64,000 nucleotides of DNA from JBDWFY01 sp965275915 (GTDB taxonomy: Bacteria; Pseudomonadota; Alphaproteobacteria; Rhizobiales; Stappiaceae), in contig CBDHYI010000008.1 in assembly GCA_965275915.1 (NCBI GenBank), positions 558,001-622,000 on the forward strand, read 5' to 3'. Below are positions 34,678-43,938 of this stretch, piece after piece. The notes under the pieces were generated by a model. The model made no database searches. It had not been told where the DNA came from and saw only the letters and a program-made list of their open reading frames with translations. A program made the translations under genes and the position numbers. Position 1 is the stretch's first letter. The number at the start of each line of letters is the position of its first letter.

Positions 34678-36903
34678 ATGGTTACACCGGCACGAGACTG
34701 GGATTCATTCGCCTCATCCTCTCCCGTAAACGGTGCGGTCCATATGGACTTTGCCGTTGAGGGCGTTCATTGCGCTGGCTGCATGAACAAAATCGAACGG
34801 GGCCTCAGTCGCATGGACGGGATCGACCGTGCCCGGCTGAACCTGTCCAGCCATCGCCTGTCGGTCGACTGGCATCCCGGTGAGATGAACGCCGAAACCA
34901 TCGTCGAAGTGCTGGATGCGATGGGGTACAAGGCCCATCCGTTCGATCCGACGCTTGTCAAAGATGCCGGCGATGCGACGTCGCGGGAACTGCTCCGGGC
35001 GATGGCAGTTGCCGGCTTTGCGTCCATGAATGTGATGCTGTTGTCGGTTTCGATCTGGTCCGGCAACGTAACGGACATAACACCGGAAACGCGCGACTTT
35101 TTTCACTGGCTCTCCGCACTGATCGCGCTGCCGGCGGCAGCTTATGCCGGGCGGCCGTTCTTCAGAAGTGCCTTTGCCGCGCTCAGAAACCGGTCGGTGA
35201 ACATGGATGTGCCGATCACAATAGGCGTCATTCTGGCGTTGGCCCTATCGGTTCTGCAAACGCTCCAGCATGCCGAGCATGCCTATTTCGATTCCGCTAT
35301 CATGCTGCTGTTCTTCCTGCTGATCGGCCGGTATCTCGATCAGAACATGCGGCGCCGGACACGGTCCTTTGCCGAGAACATTGCGGCGCTGCGTGCCGAT
35401 ATGGCCGTGAAGGTTCTGCCTGACGGAAGCACGCGGGAAGTCCCGCTTTCCCGGGTTGATCCCGGAGACAGCGTTCTTGTGTCGCCGGGCGAACGGATAT
35501 CGGTGGACGGCATCGTGCAGACGGGCCGGTCCGATATCGATCAGAGCCTGATTACGGGGGAAACCGCTTTGTGTGCCGTCGAGCCCGGCGCCAATGTTTA
35601 TGCCGGGACGCTGAATGCGACGGGCAACCTCAGGATACAGGTGACGGCGGCAACGCAGGGGACGCTGCTTGACGAAGTCAACCGGTTGCTGGAGACGGCG
35701 GCGCAGGCCCGATCCCGATACGTGAAACTGGCGGACCGGGCCGCTTCTCTTTATGCGCCGATGGTGCACAGCGCGGCGGCACTGACATTTCTTGGCTGGT
35801 GGATCTGGGGCGGCGACTGGCAGCAGGCATTGATCATTGCAATCTCGGTTCTGATCATAACCTGCCCCTGCGCATTGGGACTGGCAATCCCTGCCGTTCA
35901 GGTTGTCGCCAGCGGACTGCTTTATCGCTTTGGCATCCTCCTCAATTCCGGTGACGCGATCGAGAGGCTCGCAGAGGTAGACACCATCATCTTCGACAAG
36001 ACCGGGACGCTAACGAAGCCGCTGCCGCATCTGCTCAATCCTGAAGAGTATCCGCCAGAGGTCCTTGATCTTGCCGGACAGCTGGCGCTGTCCAGCCATC
36101 ATCCGCTGGCGACCGCACTGGCTGCGGCGTCAGGCGCAACACGGCCTTTGGAAAATGTGCGCGAAATTGCCGGGTCCGGGGTCGAGGTTCAATGCGACGA
36201 TCGCCGGTTGCGTCTGGGCTCACCCCGCTTCTGCGGAGTCTCGGTGGAGCAGTTGGACAAGGCTATGGCATCAAGTCCGGCGGCATCCTTGCTGGCTTTT
36301 CAGCGCGGTGAGGACAAACCGACCTTGTTTCTGCTTGAACAGGCCATACGGGAGGACGCCGGCGATGTCGTCCGGCGGCTGAAAGCGTCCGGATACGATC
36401 TTGAAATCCTTTCCGGCGACCGTCAGCCCGCAGTGTCGGCCGTCGCCGCCTCCCTGAAGGTAGAGACTTACGCGGCGGACCTTCGGCCGCAGGACAAGAT
36501 TGCCCGGCTCAACCATCTCAAAGCCGCCGGAAAGTCCGTCCTTATGGTTGGAGACGGCTTGAACGACGCGCCGGCACTGGCCGCGGCCCACGTTTCGCTT
36601 TCGCCGGTCACCGCAGTGCAACTCAGCCAGGCCGCCGCCGACGGCGTCTTCCTTGGGGACAGGCTGAGTCCTGTACGCCATGCGCTGACCGTTTCCAAGG
36701 CATCCCGGCGGGCAATGTCGCAAAATCTGCTGCTTTCGACCCTCTATAACATTGTCGCCGTTCCCATCGCGGTTGCCGGTTATGTCACTCCCTTGCTGGC
36801 CGCGGTTGCCATGTCCGGCAGTTCGATCATCGTGACCGCCAATGCTTTGAAACTGCGCTTTATGCAGCCCCGGCAGTCCGAAAAGGTGGGGGAGCGCGGC
36901 TGA
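34678..36903 (+). CDS. fixI: Copper-exporting P1B-type ATPase FixI/CcoI
   Basis: A 741-residue P-type ATPase. The N-terminal metal-binding domain has GVHCAGCMNKIE; the membrane site has TCPCALGLAIP (CPC); the catalytic loop has IFDKTGTLTK; the hinge has GDGLNDAPAL. FixI exports copper to the periplasm for loading into the CuB site of CcoN, rather than for detoxification. Its TGA overlaps the fixS ATG (TGATG). Confidence 0.94.
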   Translation: MVTPARDWDSFASSSPVNGAVHMDFAVEGVHCAGCMNKIERGLSRMDGIDRARLNLSSHRLSVDWHPGEMNAETIVEVLDAMGYKAHPFDPTLVKDAGDATSRELLRAMAVAGFASMNVMLLSVSIWSGNVTDITPETRDFFHWLSALIALPAAAYAGRPFFRSAFAALRNRSVNMDVPITIGVILALALSVLQTLQHAEHAYFDSAIMLLFFLLIGRYLDQNMRRRTRSFAENIAALRADMAVKVLPDGSTREVPLSRVDPGDSVLVSPGERISVDGIVQTGRSDIDQSLITGETALCAVEPGANVYAGTLNATGNLRIQVTAATQGTLLDEVNRLLETAAQARSRYVKLADRAASLYAPMVHSAAALTFLGWWIWGGDWQQALIIAISVLIITCPCALGLAIPAVQVVASGLLYRFGILLNSGDAIERLAEVDTIIFDKTGTLTKPLPHLLNPEEYPPEVLDLAGQLALSSHHPLATALAAASGATRPLENVREIAGSGVEVQCDDRRLRLGSPRFCGVSVEQLDKAMASSPAASLLAFQRGEDKPTLFLLEQAIREDAGDVVRRLKASGYDLEILSGDRQPAVSAVAASLKVETYAADLRPQDKIARLNHLKAAGKSVLMVGDGLNDAPALAAAHVSLSPVTAVQLSQAAADGVFLGDRLSPVRHALTVSKASRRAMSQNLLLSTLYNIVAVPIAVAGYVTPLLAAVAMSGSSIIVTANALKLRFMQPRQSEKVGERG

Positions 36904-37064
36904 TGGACGTCCTGATTTACCTGATACCGGTGGCCCTGTTTCTGGGTGCGCTGGGACTGGGCGCCTTCCTCTGGTCTCTGAAATCGGGCCAGTTCGAGGA
37001 CATGGAAGGACCGAAGTGGCGTATTCTTTCGGACGATGACCTGCCCGAACAAGACGATCGGTAA
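36903..37064 (+). CDS. fixS: cbb3 oxidase maturation protein CcoS/FixS
   Basis: A 53-residue membrane protein: MDVLIYLIPVALFLGALGLG helix, then WSLKSGQFEDMEGPKWRIL, the CcoS signature, and an acidic tail (DDDLPEQDD). CcoS is needed for cofactor insertion into cbb3 oxidase. The start overlaps the fixI stop. The gene is the last of the group; a hairpin follows before the convergent hemA. Confidence 0.93.
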   Translation: MDVLIYLIPVALFLGALGLGAFLWSLKSGQFEDMEGPKWRILSDDDLPEQDDR

Positions 37065-37236
37065 TCCGTCGTCTTCCGGCCGGATCCGTGTCCCTTCAAA
37101 GCGCTTGTCTTATGTTTTTCAGCCTGATGGGCGGAAAAGAGGCCGCCGAGAAAGGACAGCCGCCCTCCCGCTGCTGCGAGGGGCGGATCGGGGAAATGAA
37201 ATGCAGACGCTCTTGCTGCGTTGCCGGTGATGCGGA

Positions 37237-37258
37237 CAAGCGGCACAAGTGCCGCTTG
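37237..37258. terminator. Bidirectional terminator between fixS and hemA
   Basis: A perfect 10-bp stem CAAGCGGCAC / GTGCCGCTTG with an AA loop, between two convergent genes. A wider inverted repeat (GGTGATGC near 37226 and GCATCACC near 37284) encloses it. Confidence 0.65.
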
Positions 37259-37286
37259 GGTATGGACTCATTTGCGGTCCGCGGCA

Positions 37287-38579
37287 TCACCCCCCGGCCG
37301 CTGAGAAAATCACCTGCTCCACAACCGTGTCCTCTTTGGTGTCGTCTTTCGTGTGGAACGGCAGCTCAAGGGTGTTCCAGACGTCCAGCAAAGCGTCGCG
37401 CAGATGGTCTATCAGGCTGTCGTCGTGAAAAGGCGACGGCGTGATGCGCAGCCGTTCGGTTCCCCGTGGCACAGTCGGATAGTTGATCGGCTGAATGTAG
37501 ATATTGTGCTTTTCAAGCAGCATATCCGTTGCCTGCTTGCACAGATCGGGATCGCCGACCGCAACCGGAACGATATGCGTTTCCGAAGGCATGACCGGCA
37601 AACCGGCCGCAGCCAGTATGTCTTTTGTCTTTTGCGACTGCCTTTGATGGGCTTCGCGTTCAGCGCTGGATGTTTTCAGATGCCGGATCGATTGAGTGGC
37701 TGCTGCTGCCAGGGCAGGAGGAATCGCGGTCGTGAAGATAAAACCCGGTGCGTAGGAGCGGATTGCATCCACGACTGCGCTGGAGGCGGTAATATAGCCG
37801 CCAAGAACACCAAAGGCTTTGGCCATGGTGCCTTCGATAATATCAATGCGGTCCATGACGCCGTCGCGTTCGCAGATGCCCGCTCCGCGATCCCCGTACA
37901 TGCCGACCGCATGCACTTCGTCGATATAGGTCATGGCGTTGTATTTGTCGGCGAGATCGGCGATTTTCTCAATCGGCGCGACATCACCGTCCATCGAGTA
38001 GACCGACTCAAAAACAATCAGTTTTGCGCGCTCATGTCCGGCCGCTCTCAAAAGCTCCTCAAGGTGATCAAGGTCGTTGTGCCGCCAGACCTGCTTCTGA
38101 ACGCCGGAATTGCGCACACCGGCAATCATTGAGGCATGGTTGAGCTGATCGGACAGTATCAGGCAGTTCGGGAGCAATTTTGCGATTGTGGAAATACCGG
38201 CCTCGTTGGAAACGAACCCGGAGGTAAACACCAGCGCGGCTTCCTTGTTGTGCAGATCGGCGAGTTCTTTCTCCAGCTCGATAAGCGGATGGTTGGTGCC
38301 GGAGATGTTGCGTGTACCTCCTGCACCCGCTCCCATGCGCTCGGCCGTGCTGGTCAGCGCGTCGATCACATCCTTGTTCTGGCCCATGCCCAGATAGTCG
38401 TTCGAGCACCAGACGACAATTTCGCGCTCACGGTCGTTAAGCTGCCACTGCTCGTCGCCCCTGCGCCAGATTGCATACGGGAATCGTCCGGCAATCCGCT
38501 CAAGATCAGCAAAAACCCGATATCTTTGCTCGTCTTTAAGCGCGTTTATCGCGTCCTGAAAGATGGACTGGTAGTTCAT
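37287..38579 (-). CDS. hemA: 5-aminolevulinate synthase
   Basis: A 430-residue alpha-oxoamine synthase of the ALAS type, the C4 route of heme synthesis found in alphaproteobacteria: glycine plus succinyl-CoA gives 5-aminolevulinate. Features are the N-terminus RYRVFADLERIAGRFPYA, WCSNDYLGMGQN, DEVHAVGMYG and the PLP lysine in GTMAKAFGVLGGY. The ATG at 38579 (MNYQSIFQDA) is the family start. It is convergent with fixS and supplies heme beside the cbb3 genes. A second alpha-oxoamine synthase in the window (45439) is Kbl; the substrate-binding sequences differ. Confidence 0.95.
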   Translation of the reverse strand: MNYQSIFQDAINALKDEQRYRVFADLERIAGRFPYAIWRRGDEQWQLNDREREIVVWCSNDYLGMGQNKDVIDALTSTAERMGAGAGGTRNISGTNHPLIELEKELADLHNKEAALVFTSGFVSNEAGISTIAKLLPNCLILSDQLNHASMIAGVRNSGVQKQVWRHNDLDHLEELLRAAGHERAKLIVFESVYSMDGDVAPIEKIADLADKYNAMTYIDEVHAVGMYGDRGAGICERDGVMDRIDIIEGTMAKAFGVLGGYITASSAVVDAIRSYAPGFIFTTAIPPALAAAATQSIRHLKTSSAEREAHQRQSQKTKDILAAAGLPVMPSETHIVPVAVGDPDLCKQATDMLLEKHNIYIQPINYPTVPRGTERLRITPSPFHDDSLIDHLRDALLDVWNTLELPFHTKDDTKEDTVVEQVIFSAAGG

Positions 38580-38920
38580 GTCGTACGGATCCCCGCAGTT
38601 AAGAATGCATCTAAAACCTATCGGGTCGGTGGCCCTTTGTCGAATGCCAGATTGACGCGCCTTCCCGATATTGATCATTCTCCCAAGATTGTGATTCCGC
38701 CTTGATCTAGCGCATTTCTTCTGAAATCAGCGGCCGTTTGATGATATATATCGAGCCGAAGGTCATACAGGCGTGCTACGGGGTCCGGAACCGGTGGAAA
38801 ATCACCATTATTTTAGAATCAGGTGACGACTTCTCACGATTACGTAGCGTTTCCGGGCGCCGGCTAACCAAACTTTTATGATTAGGTGAATAAGAATAGG
38901 AAAGGGCCGGAGGTTTCAAT
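38580..38920. other. Divergent intergenic region hemA / receiver gene
   Basis: A 341-bp region that must hold the promoters of hemA and of the CheY-like gene. There is no exact FixK box. AT-rich stretches occur around 38740-38755 and 38870-38900, the latter just upstream of the GGAGG of the receiver gene. TTACGTAG occurs once (38840-38847), as in the fixK region. Nothing else can be assigned. Confidence 0.45.
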
Positions 38921-39418
38921 GTGAGTCTGGATCTATCGTCGTTAACATTCCTGCTGGTGGAGGACAGTGCGTACATGCGCACGATCATCCGCACCATGCT
39001 GCAGGGATTCGGTGCCCGGCGCATTGTGGAGGCCGAGGACGGCGCTTCCGGTCTTGAGGCAATGGAGCGGGCCAATCCGGACATTCTGATTATCGACTGG
39101 GTCATGCCGATCCTCGACGGCGCCGACATGGTCAGGATGATCCGCTCTCCCCAGAACCCCTTCGCCTATATCCCTATCATCATGGTGACGGGACATACCG
39201 AACGCAGCCGCATCATTGAGGCCCGGCGCCTTGGTATTCACGAAATGCTCTCCAAGCCCATATCGGCCAAGGCTCTTTTTCAAAGGGTTAACAGCGTGAT
39301 TTTGCACCCGCGCGAGTTCGTCAAAACGCCGAATTATTTCGGGCCCGCTCCCCGGGAAATCCGAAGCCGCCAGAAGATCTGGCAGGAGGAGGACGGCGAG
39401 AGGGAAGGCGCAAGCTGA
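38921..39418 (+). CDS. CheY-like response regulator with short C-terminal tail
   Basis: A 165-residue protein. The receiver (about 1-130) has LLVEDSAYMRTIIRTML, phospho-acceptor D59 (ILIIDWVMP) and K in MLSKPISAKAL. The tail of about 40 residues (PREFVKTPNYFGPAPREIRS) is basic and unlike known output domains; similar receiver-plus-tail proteins are common in Rhizobiales and have no assigned role. GTG at 38921 with GGAGG at 38909-38913. No kinase gene is adjacent. Confidence 0.85.
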   Translation: MSLDLSSLTFLLVEDSAYMRTIIRTMLQGFGARRIVEAEDGASGLEAMERANPDILIIDWVMPILDGADMVRMIRSPQNPFAYIPIIMVTGHTERSRIIEARRLGIHEMLSKPISAKALFQRVNSVILHPREFVKTPNYFGPAPREIRSRQKIWQEEDGEREGAS

Positions 39419-39478
39419 TCTCCCGCCTGCAATCTGTCGTGGAGAGGTCGCTGTCCGCAGCACTTTTATGAATGTGGC

Positions 39479-40531
39479 CTATCCGCCTGTTTGCAGCGAT
39501 ACCTGCCGGTATTGTCGCGGCGTATGCCCCAGTCTTTTTTTAAACGCCCTGATGAAGGCTGCCGGTTCGGAGTAACCCAGCCGCTCCGAAATGTCCGCAA
39601 CGCTTTGTTCGGTTGAGCGAAGCAGGTGCTGTGCCCTTTCAAACCGAACATCGTCAGCCACCGAGCGCATTGTGATGCCCATCCCCTTCAAGAGCCGCTG
39701 CAGCGCGGATGGCGTTAACCCAAGACTGTCCGAAATCAGGGCCGGCTTGCGGTAATGCTCTGTTGGAGCAAGCCACAGGATCGTTCGGATTTGTTCCAGA
39801 AGATCCGGTTTATCGCGCCTTTGCGCTTGTTGTTCCCGTGCCATAGCGCGCATCAGCTGAAAAAGGGCCAGATCCCGCTTGTAGGAGTGCCGTTGCAGAG
39901 CCTCCGGCGGGATGTGAATAAAATTCTCGCTCTGCCCAAAGCGCACATTGCGGCACAAAACCCGCGAAACAATCGAGTGCGGCGCGCCGGTCACATGTGT
40001 GAGATCCACTTTCTGAGGGCGCCACGACCGACCCATGACGCCTCGGATCATGTTGGTGAAGAACACCGAAACATGATCGGCAAAGCGCGCGTGCCGTTTC
40101 AGATTTGGATCGCTCATTTCCCAGGTGAGACCGCACATTTGCGGCGTTCGAACGAAGGCGAGCGAAACGCCTTCCACCAACAGCGAGAAATGTCGGCAAA
40201 ACTCTTCAAGCCCGGTCTCCAGATCCGGCGCGCTCAGGACCAGATAACCCGGAATGCCGGCGCTGCGCGGCCGTGTGGTATAGCCGAGTTTAAAACCGAA
40301 TGCAGGGTCCTGAAGCACACTGGCGGCTTCGTCGAAGAACCGCACATAAAGACGCAAGGGGCTTCGGGCCCCTTCCGCTTCGACATTTGACCGATCGACA
40401 CCGAGGCGGTCAAAAACGCTTTTTTCGGCACCTTTCACGCCACCCAGCGCCCGTGTCAGCCCGCGCCAGGCAAGGTAATCCACCGAATAGCTATTGTGCA
40501 TTGCATTAATTTTCATCGCATTGCACTGCAT
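39479..40531 (-). CDS. AraC family transcriptional regulator (OruR/arabinose-binding-like N-terminus)
   Basis: A 350-residue regulator with a long N-terminal domain of the type PF12625 (GYLVLSAPDLETGLEEFCRHFSLL) and a C-terminal AraC HTH pair (SLGLTPSALQRLLKGMGITM; SVADISERLGYSEPAAFIRA then FKKRLGHTPRQYR). Relatives control amino-acid or lipid catabolism (OruR, ArgR-type). The ligand is unknown. The start is uncertain: ATG occurs at 40531 and again at 40501. The DNA just upstream has repeated GCATT motifs and is AT-rich. Confidence 0.85.
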   Translation of the reverse strand: MQCNAMKINAMHNSYSVDYLAWRGLTRALGGVKGAEKSVFDRLGVDRSNVEAEGARSPLRLYVRFFDEAASVLQDPAFGFKLGYTTRPRSAGIPGYLVLSAPDLETGLEEFCRHFSLLVEGVSLAFVRTPQMCGLTWEMSDPNLKRHARFADHVSVFFTNMIRGVMGRSWRPQKVDLTHVTGAPHSIVSRVLCRNVRFGQSENFIHIPPEALQRHSYKRDLALFQLMRAMAREQQAQRRDKPDLLEQIRTILWLAPTEHYRKPALISDSLGLTPSALQRLLKGMGITMRSVADDVRFERAQHLLRSTEQSVADISERLGYSEPAAFIRAFKKRLGHTPRQYRQVSLQTGG

Positions 40532-40763
40532 TTAATCCGATTAAATATCAATTTTCAAATGAATTTATCAATTTCATGCTCCCTATTGTTCGCTACCAAT
40601 TTATGAGTTGGGTACCGCTCGTTGCAAACCGTCTTGGCCGGGCCCAAAGATGTCAATCTGATGACGGCCCGGACGGGGAGGAATCGCTTACGAAGCGGTG
40701 CCAGTGTCAAAAACGTGAATCGGTGGTGCAGAAACAGGGCGCAGCACCGGGAGAGGACTGACC

Positions 40764-41585
40764 ATGAACGTGATTGATCGAAAAGCATCCAAATCCGTCG
40801 CATCGCTTCCCCGGATCGATCCTTTGGTGTCGGCAAATGCCGTCAGACCGCGCGTCAGGCGTTCCGTGGTAATCGCCGATCCTCACCCCGCGTTTGCAAT
40901 TGGTTTGTGCGGCCTCGCGGCGAAACAGACCGGTTCTGCTGAAATCGCGCCTGTCGCGACCAGGAGCTTTCCTGAAGTTTTGCAATGGGCCGCCCGCAAT
41001 TCGGACGGTACGGTTGTCGTGAACCCCGCCTTATCGGGCGCGCCTGGCCTGCATACGGCTGCGCGCATCCGACGTGTCGCGCCCCATGCCCGCATCATTG
41101 TGGTCATCGATCAGGATGACGAGGGGCTGGCGGCATATTTCACGCGCCATGGCGCCGATGCCGTCATTTCCAAGCTGGTTGATCTTGAGATCTTTGAGGG
41201 ACTGATTCTGGGCGCCCATGACCCGCAAGGGATACATCTGGAACTGGAGTCCCAGGACCGCAAGGGCTTTACCGTCGAGTTTTATGAAGCGCTGTCCGGA
41301 TTGACAAAACGCCAGGTCACGATCCTGACCCGTCTGAAGGAAGGGCGCTTGAATAAACAGATTGCCCACGAACTGGGGATCACGGAAGCGACTGTGAAGC
41401 ATCATGTCTCAGCACTGCTTGCGACACTCGGCTTTTACAGCCGCAGCCAGCTCGTCGCGCTGATCAACGAATTGCGTATTTCCCTGACGATGCCGGAAAA
41501 CAACCGGGCGCGCTCTTCGGGACTGAACCGGATCGGTGGCATGCGGCCGCTGGGCGATGCCGCCAGTGCGCGGATTGTCGGTTAG
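40764..41585 (+). CDS. LuxR-type regulator with degenerate receiver domain
   Basis: A 273-residue protein laid out like a NarL-type response regulator, but the phospho-acceptor aspartate is asparagine (N87 in GTVVVNPALSGAPG) and only one of the acidic residues remains (VVIADPHPAF). The HTH is intact: LTKRQVTILTRLKEGRLNKQ and ATVKHHVSALLATLG. It probably works without phosphorylation, by constitutive or ligand-controlled activity. A basic N-terminal extension (about 30 residues) and a C-terminal tail are unusual. It lies 214 bp before the acyl-CoA ligase gene, its likely target or neighbour. Confidence 0.85.
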   Translation: MNVIDRKASKSVASLPRIDPLVSANAVRPRVRRSVVIADPHPAFAIGLCGLAAKQTGSAEIAPVATRSFPEVLQWAARNSDGTVVVNPALSGAPGLHTAARIRRVAPHARIIVVIDQDDEGLAAYFTRHGADAVISKLVDLEIFEGLILGAHDPQGIHLELESQDRKGFTVEFYEALSGLTKRQVTILTRLKEGRLNKQIAHELGITEATVKHHVSALLATLGFYSRSQLVALINELRISLTMPENNRARSSGLNRIGGMRPLGDAASARIVG

Positions 41586-41799
41586 GTCGAACGGCGATCC
41601 GCGAGGGTTTGTATCGCAATTCTATCTCAGGTCCTGTGTGAAATTCGGCGAACCGGCGGCGGGCACGGCATTGCGGCGATAACTGAAGCCATTGAAGACT
41701 GATCTGCTCCAACAAGTGTCGAAATCCCTCCCTTGAGGGTTCGAAACGTGTACCATGGTCGACTAACAATAATGCGCAAGTCGGTTACGGGAGGACACG

Positions 41800-43398
41800 A
41801 TGGCGACGCGGGAACAGATGGCGGACCTGTTGGCCGTCGATACGATCACAGATCTGGTCAAGCAGGCCATGGCGACCTATTCCGATGATGTCGCCTTCAT
41901 CAATTTCGGGCAGACACTGACTTTCAGGGATCTAGACAGGTATTCGCGCGATCTGGCTGCCTATTTGCAGAACGAAATCGCGATTGAAAAGGGTGACCGT
42001 GTTGCGCTGATGATGCCCAATATGTTCGCCTTTGTTATTTCGTCGGTTGCTCTTATGCGCCTGGGTGCCGTCCAGGTGAATGTGAATCCTCTCTATACGG
42101 CGCGAGAGTTGGCTCATCAGCTCCAGGATTCGGGTGCAACAACGCTGATCATTTTCTCCGGTTCAACACCTGTATATGCGCCCATTCGGGACGAGGTGCC
42201 GGTCGAGGCCGTTGTCGTTGCGACCCTGTCGGACGGCTCAGAAGGCGTTCTTCCCAGTCCTCCGGTCGATCCTGAAACCGGAGCGTATGTCTCGCTGGCG
42301 GAAACCCTGGCAACGGGTGCCGACCTGCCGCTTGAAGAGGCCAATGTGGCAGCTGATGATGTCCTGTTTCTGCAATATACCGGCGGCACGACCGGCATTT
42401 CAAAAGGGGCCGTACTCTCCCATGCCAATCTTCTGGCCAATATTCGTCAGTATCGGCAATTCGCGCCTGAAATGACCCTGCCGCGCCGGGAGGTGATCAT
42501 CACTCCGCTGCCGCTCTATCACATCTTCGCGCTGATGGTGAACTTCCTGGCCTATTTCGCTGTCGGATCGAAGAATTATCTGATCACCAATCCGCGGGAT
42601 ATGGATCGTTTCATTTCCACAATTAAGGACAGCCGACTGACGGCGATGACCGGGGTCAATACGCTCTATGCCGGCATGATGATGCATCCGGACATCGGCG
42701 GGGTCGATTTCAGCCGCCTGAAAATCGCTATCGGCGGGGGAACGAAGATCATGCCGGTGATCTCCGACCGATGGAAGGCGCTGACGGGCAAGCACATCGT
42801 GCAGGGCTACGGTCTTTCGGAAACATCGCCGGTCCTGACCCTCAATCCACCGGCTGAAGACAGTTTTTCCGACACGGTCGGCTTACCCTTTCCCGATACG
42901 GATATCCGTATTCTCGGCGACAAGGACGAGGAAGTGCCTGACGGGGAGAGGGGAGAACTGTGCGCCAAAGGCCCCCAGGTCATGAGCGGCTATTGGAACC
43001 GGCCGGAAGAAACCGCCGCCGCGTTTACACGAGAGGGCTATTTCCGGACGGGCGACATTGCGATCAGGGAACCGAACGGCATGATACGCATTGTCGACCG
43101 CAAGAAAGACATGGTGCTTGTTTCGGGCTTTAACGTTTATCCCAATGAGGTCGAGCAGGTTGTTTCCGAATATGACGGCATCGTCGAATGTGCGTGCATT
43201 GGCGTGCCGGATGAAAAGACCGGTGAGGCGGTGAAATTGTTCGTTGTCGTGGCCGAGGGCAAAAACCCTTCGAAGGATGATATCGTCTCCTACTGCCGCG
43301 ACCGGCTTGCCGCTTACAAGGTCCCCAGCCACATCGCTTTTATCGACGCCATTCCAAAATCCGCCGTCGGAAAAATCCTGAGGCGGGAGCTTCGTTAG
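41800..43398 (+). CDS. AMP-binding acyl-CoA synthetase (long-chain fatty acid type)
   Basis: A 532-residue adenylate-forming enzyme of the ANL family. Motifs: YTGGTTGISKGA (phosphate loop), GYGLSETSPV, GYFRTGDIA, RKKDMVLVSGFNVYPNEVE, and the catalytic lysine in KSAVGKILRRELR. It activates a fatty acid with ATP and CoA in the cytoplasm. FadD-like features (LMRLGAVQVNVNPLYTAREL) favour medium or long chains; exact specificity is unknown. GGGAGG precedes the ATG. Confidence 0.9.
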   Translation: MATREQMADLLAVDTITDLVKQAMATYSDDVAFINFGQTLTFRDLDRYSRDLAAYLQNEIAIEKGDRVALMMPNMFAFVISSVALMRLGAVQVNVNPLYTARELAHQLQDSGATTLIIFSGSTPVYAPIRDEVPVEAVVVATLSDGSEGVLPSPPVDPETGAYVSLAETLATGADLPLEEANVAADDVLFLQYTGGTTGISKGAVLSHANLLANIRQYRQFAPEMTLPRREVIITPLPLYHIFALMVNFLAYFAVGSKNYLITNPRDMDRFISTIKDSRLTAMTGVNTLYAGMMMHPDIGGVDFSRLKIAIGGGTKIMPVISDRWKALTGKHIVQGYGLSETSPVLTLNPPAEDSFSDTVGLPFPDTDIRILGDKDEEVPDGERGELCAKGPQVMSGYWNRPEETAAAFTREGYFRTGDIAIREPNGMIRIVDRKKDMVLVSGFNVYPNEVEQVVSEYDGIVECACIGVPDEKTGEAVKLFVVVAEGKNPSKDDIVSYCRDRLAAYKVPSHIAFIDAIPKSAVGKILRRELR

Positions 43399-43466
43399 AG
43401 CACTTTTGACGGCTCCGGGTCCATTCGACGTGTTCCGGGCGGATCGCAGCCGCGGTGACGGCGAGC

Positions 43467-43504
43467 CGGTTCATCTCAGGCCAAAATCGTCCTGAGACGA
43501 ACCG
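43467..43504. terminator. Hairpin after the acyl-CoA synthetase gene
   Basis: A 14-bp stem (CGGTTCATCTCAGG and its complement, one mismatch) with a 10-base loop, 69 bp after the stop. There is no T-run, so it could equally be part of a repeat. Confidence 0.5.
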
Positions 43505-43590
43505 AATCCTCTCATGCAACGATCATGTCGTTACATAGTATACATGCACTTGGATGTCGTTATATGAGGAGGGGCCGTAGCGTCCGGGCC

Positions 43591-43683
43591 TTAAAGGCCC
43601 GGTGCTGCTACAGCAAAGCTGATGACAATAAACAGTGCACCAGCAGCGAGTGGTGCCATATATGGCAGCATGATCTTAATCAT
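43591..43683 (-). CDS. 30-residue hydrophobic membrane peptide
   Basis: Too short for most gene callers. ATG at 43683 is preceded by GTGGAG with a six-base spacer, a good ribosome site. The peptide (MIKIMLPYMAPLAAGALFIV, then ISFAVAAPGL) is one membrane helix with only one charged residue. The TAA stop sits in the loop of a perfect palindrome (CCGGGCC-TTAAA-GGCCCGG, 43584-43602). Possible roles: small subunit of a membrane complex, or a type I toxin-like peptide. It lies 255 bp after the SH3b gene on the same strand. No family is recognised; that it is expressed is inference. Confidence 0.5.
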   Translation of the reverse strand: MIKIMLPYMAPLAAGALFIVISFAVAAPGL

Positions 43684-43938
43684 AACGTACTCCACTTGCT
43701 CAATACCTGAGCACTACCTTATGTAGGAAGTGAATTGCAGATTTCATGTGGACTTGGTCACAGCTTCGACGAAATCCGATCACGTCGCTGTGAGCGGCGG
43801 AACGAATTCGGGGAAAACGGATCAGTTGGAGCAAGGGCCCGATGCTGTTGCTGCCCGCTCGGGCCGCTATTTTAGCACGACGGCAATCGCTCGAGCATGG
43901 CAATGCCGGAGTCCTATCCAATCCAAACACAATACGCC

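Noticed and set aside
38840..38847. TTACGTAG before the CheY-like gene, like the possible FixJ site near fixK
   Set aside because: An eight-base match occurs by chance in a window of this size, and nothing else supports FixJ control there.
40590..40625. ACCAATTTATGAGTTGGGTACC, resembling an insertion-sequence end and part of element C
   Set aside because: Only one end is visible, with no partner and no transposase; too short to call.
41725..41765. GGGTTCGAAAC resembling a tRNA T-arm
   Set aside because: No acceptor, D or anticodon arm can be built around it.
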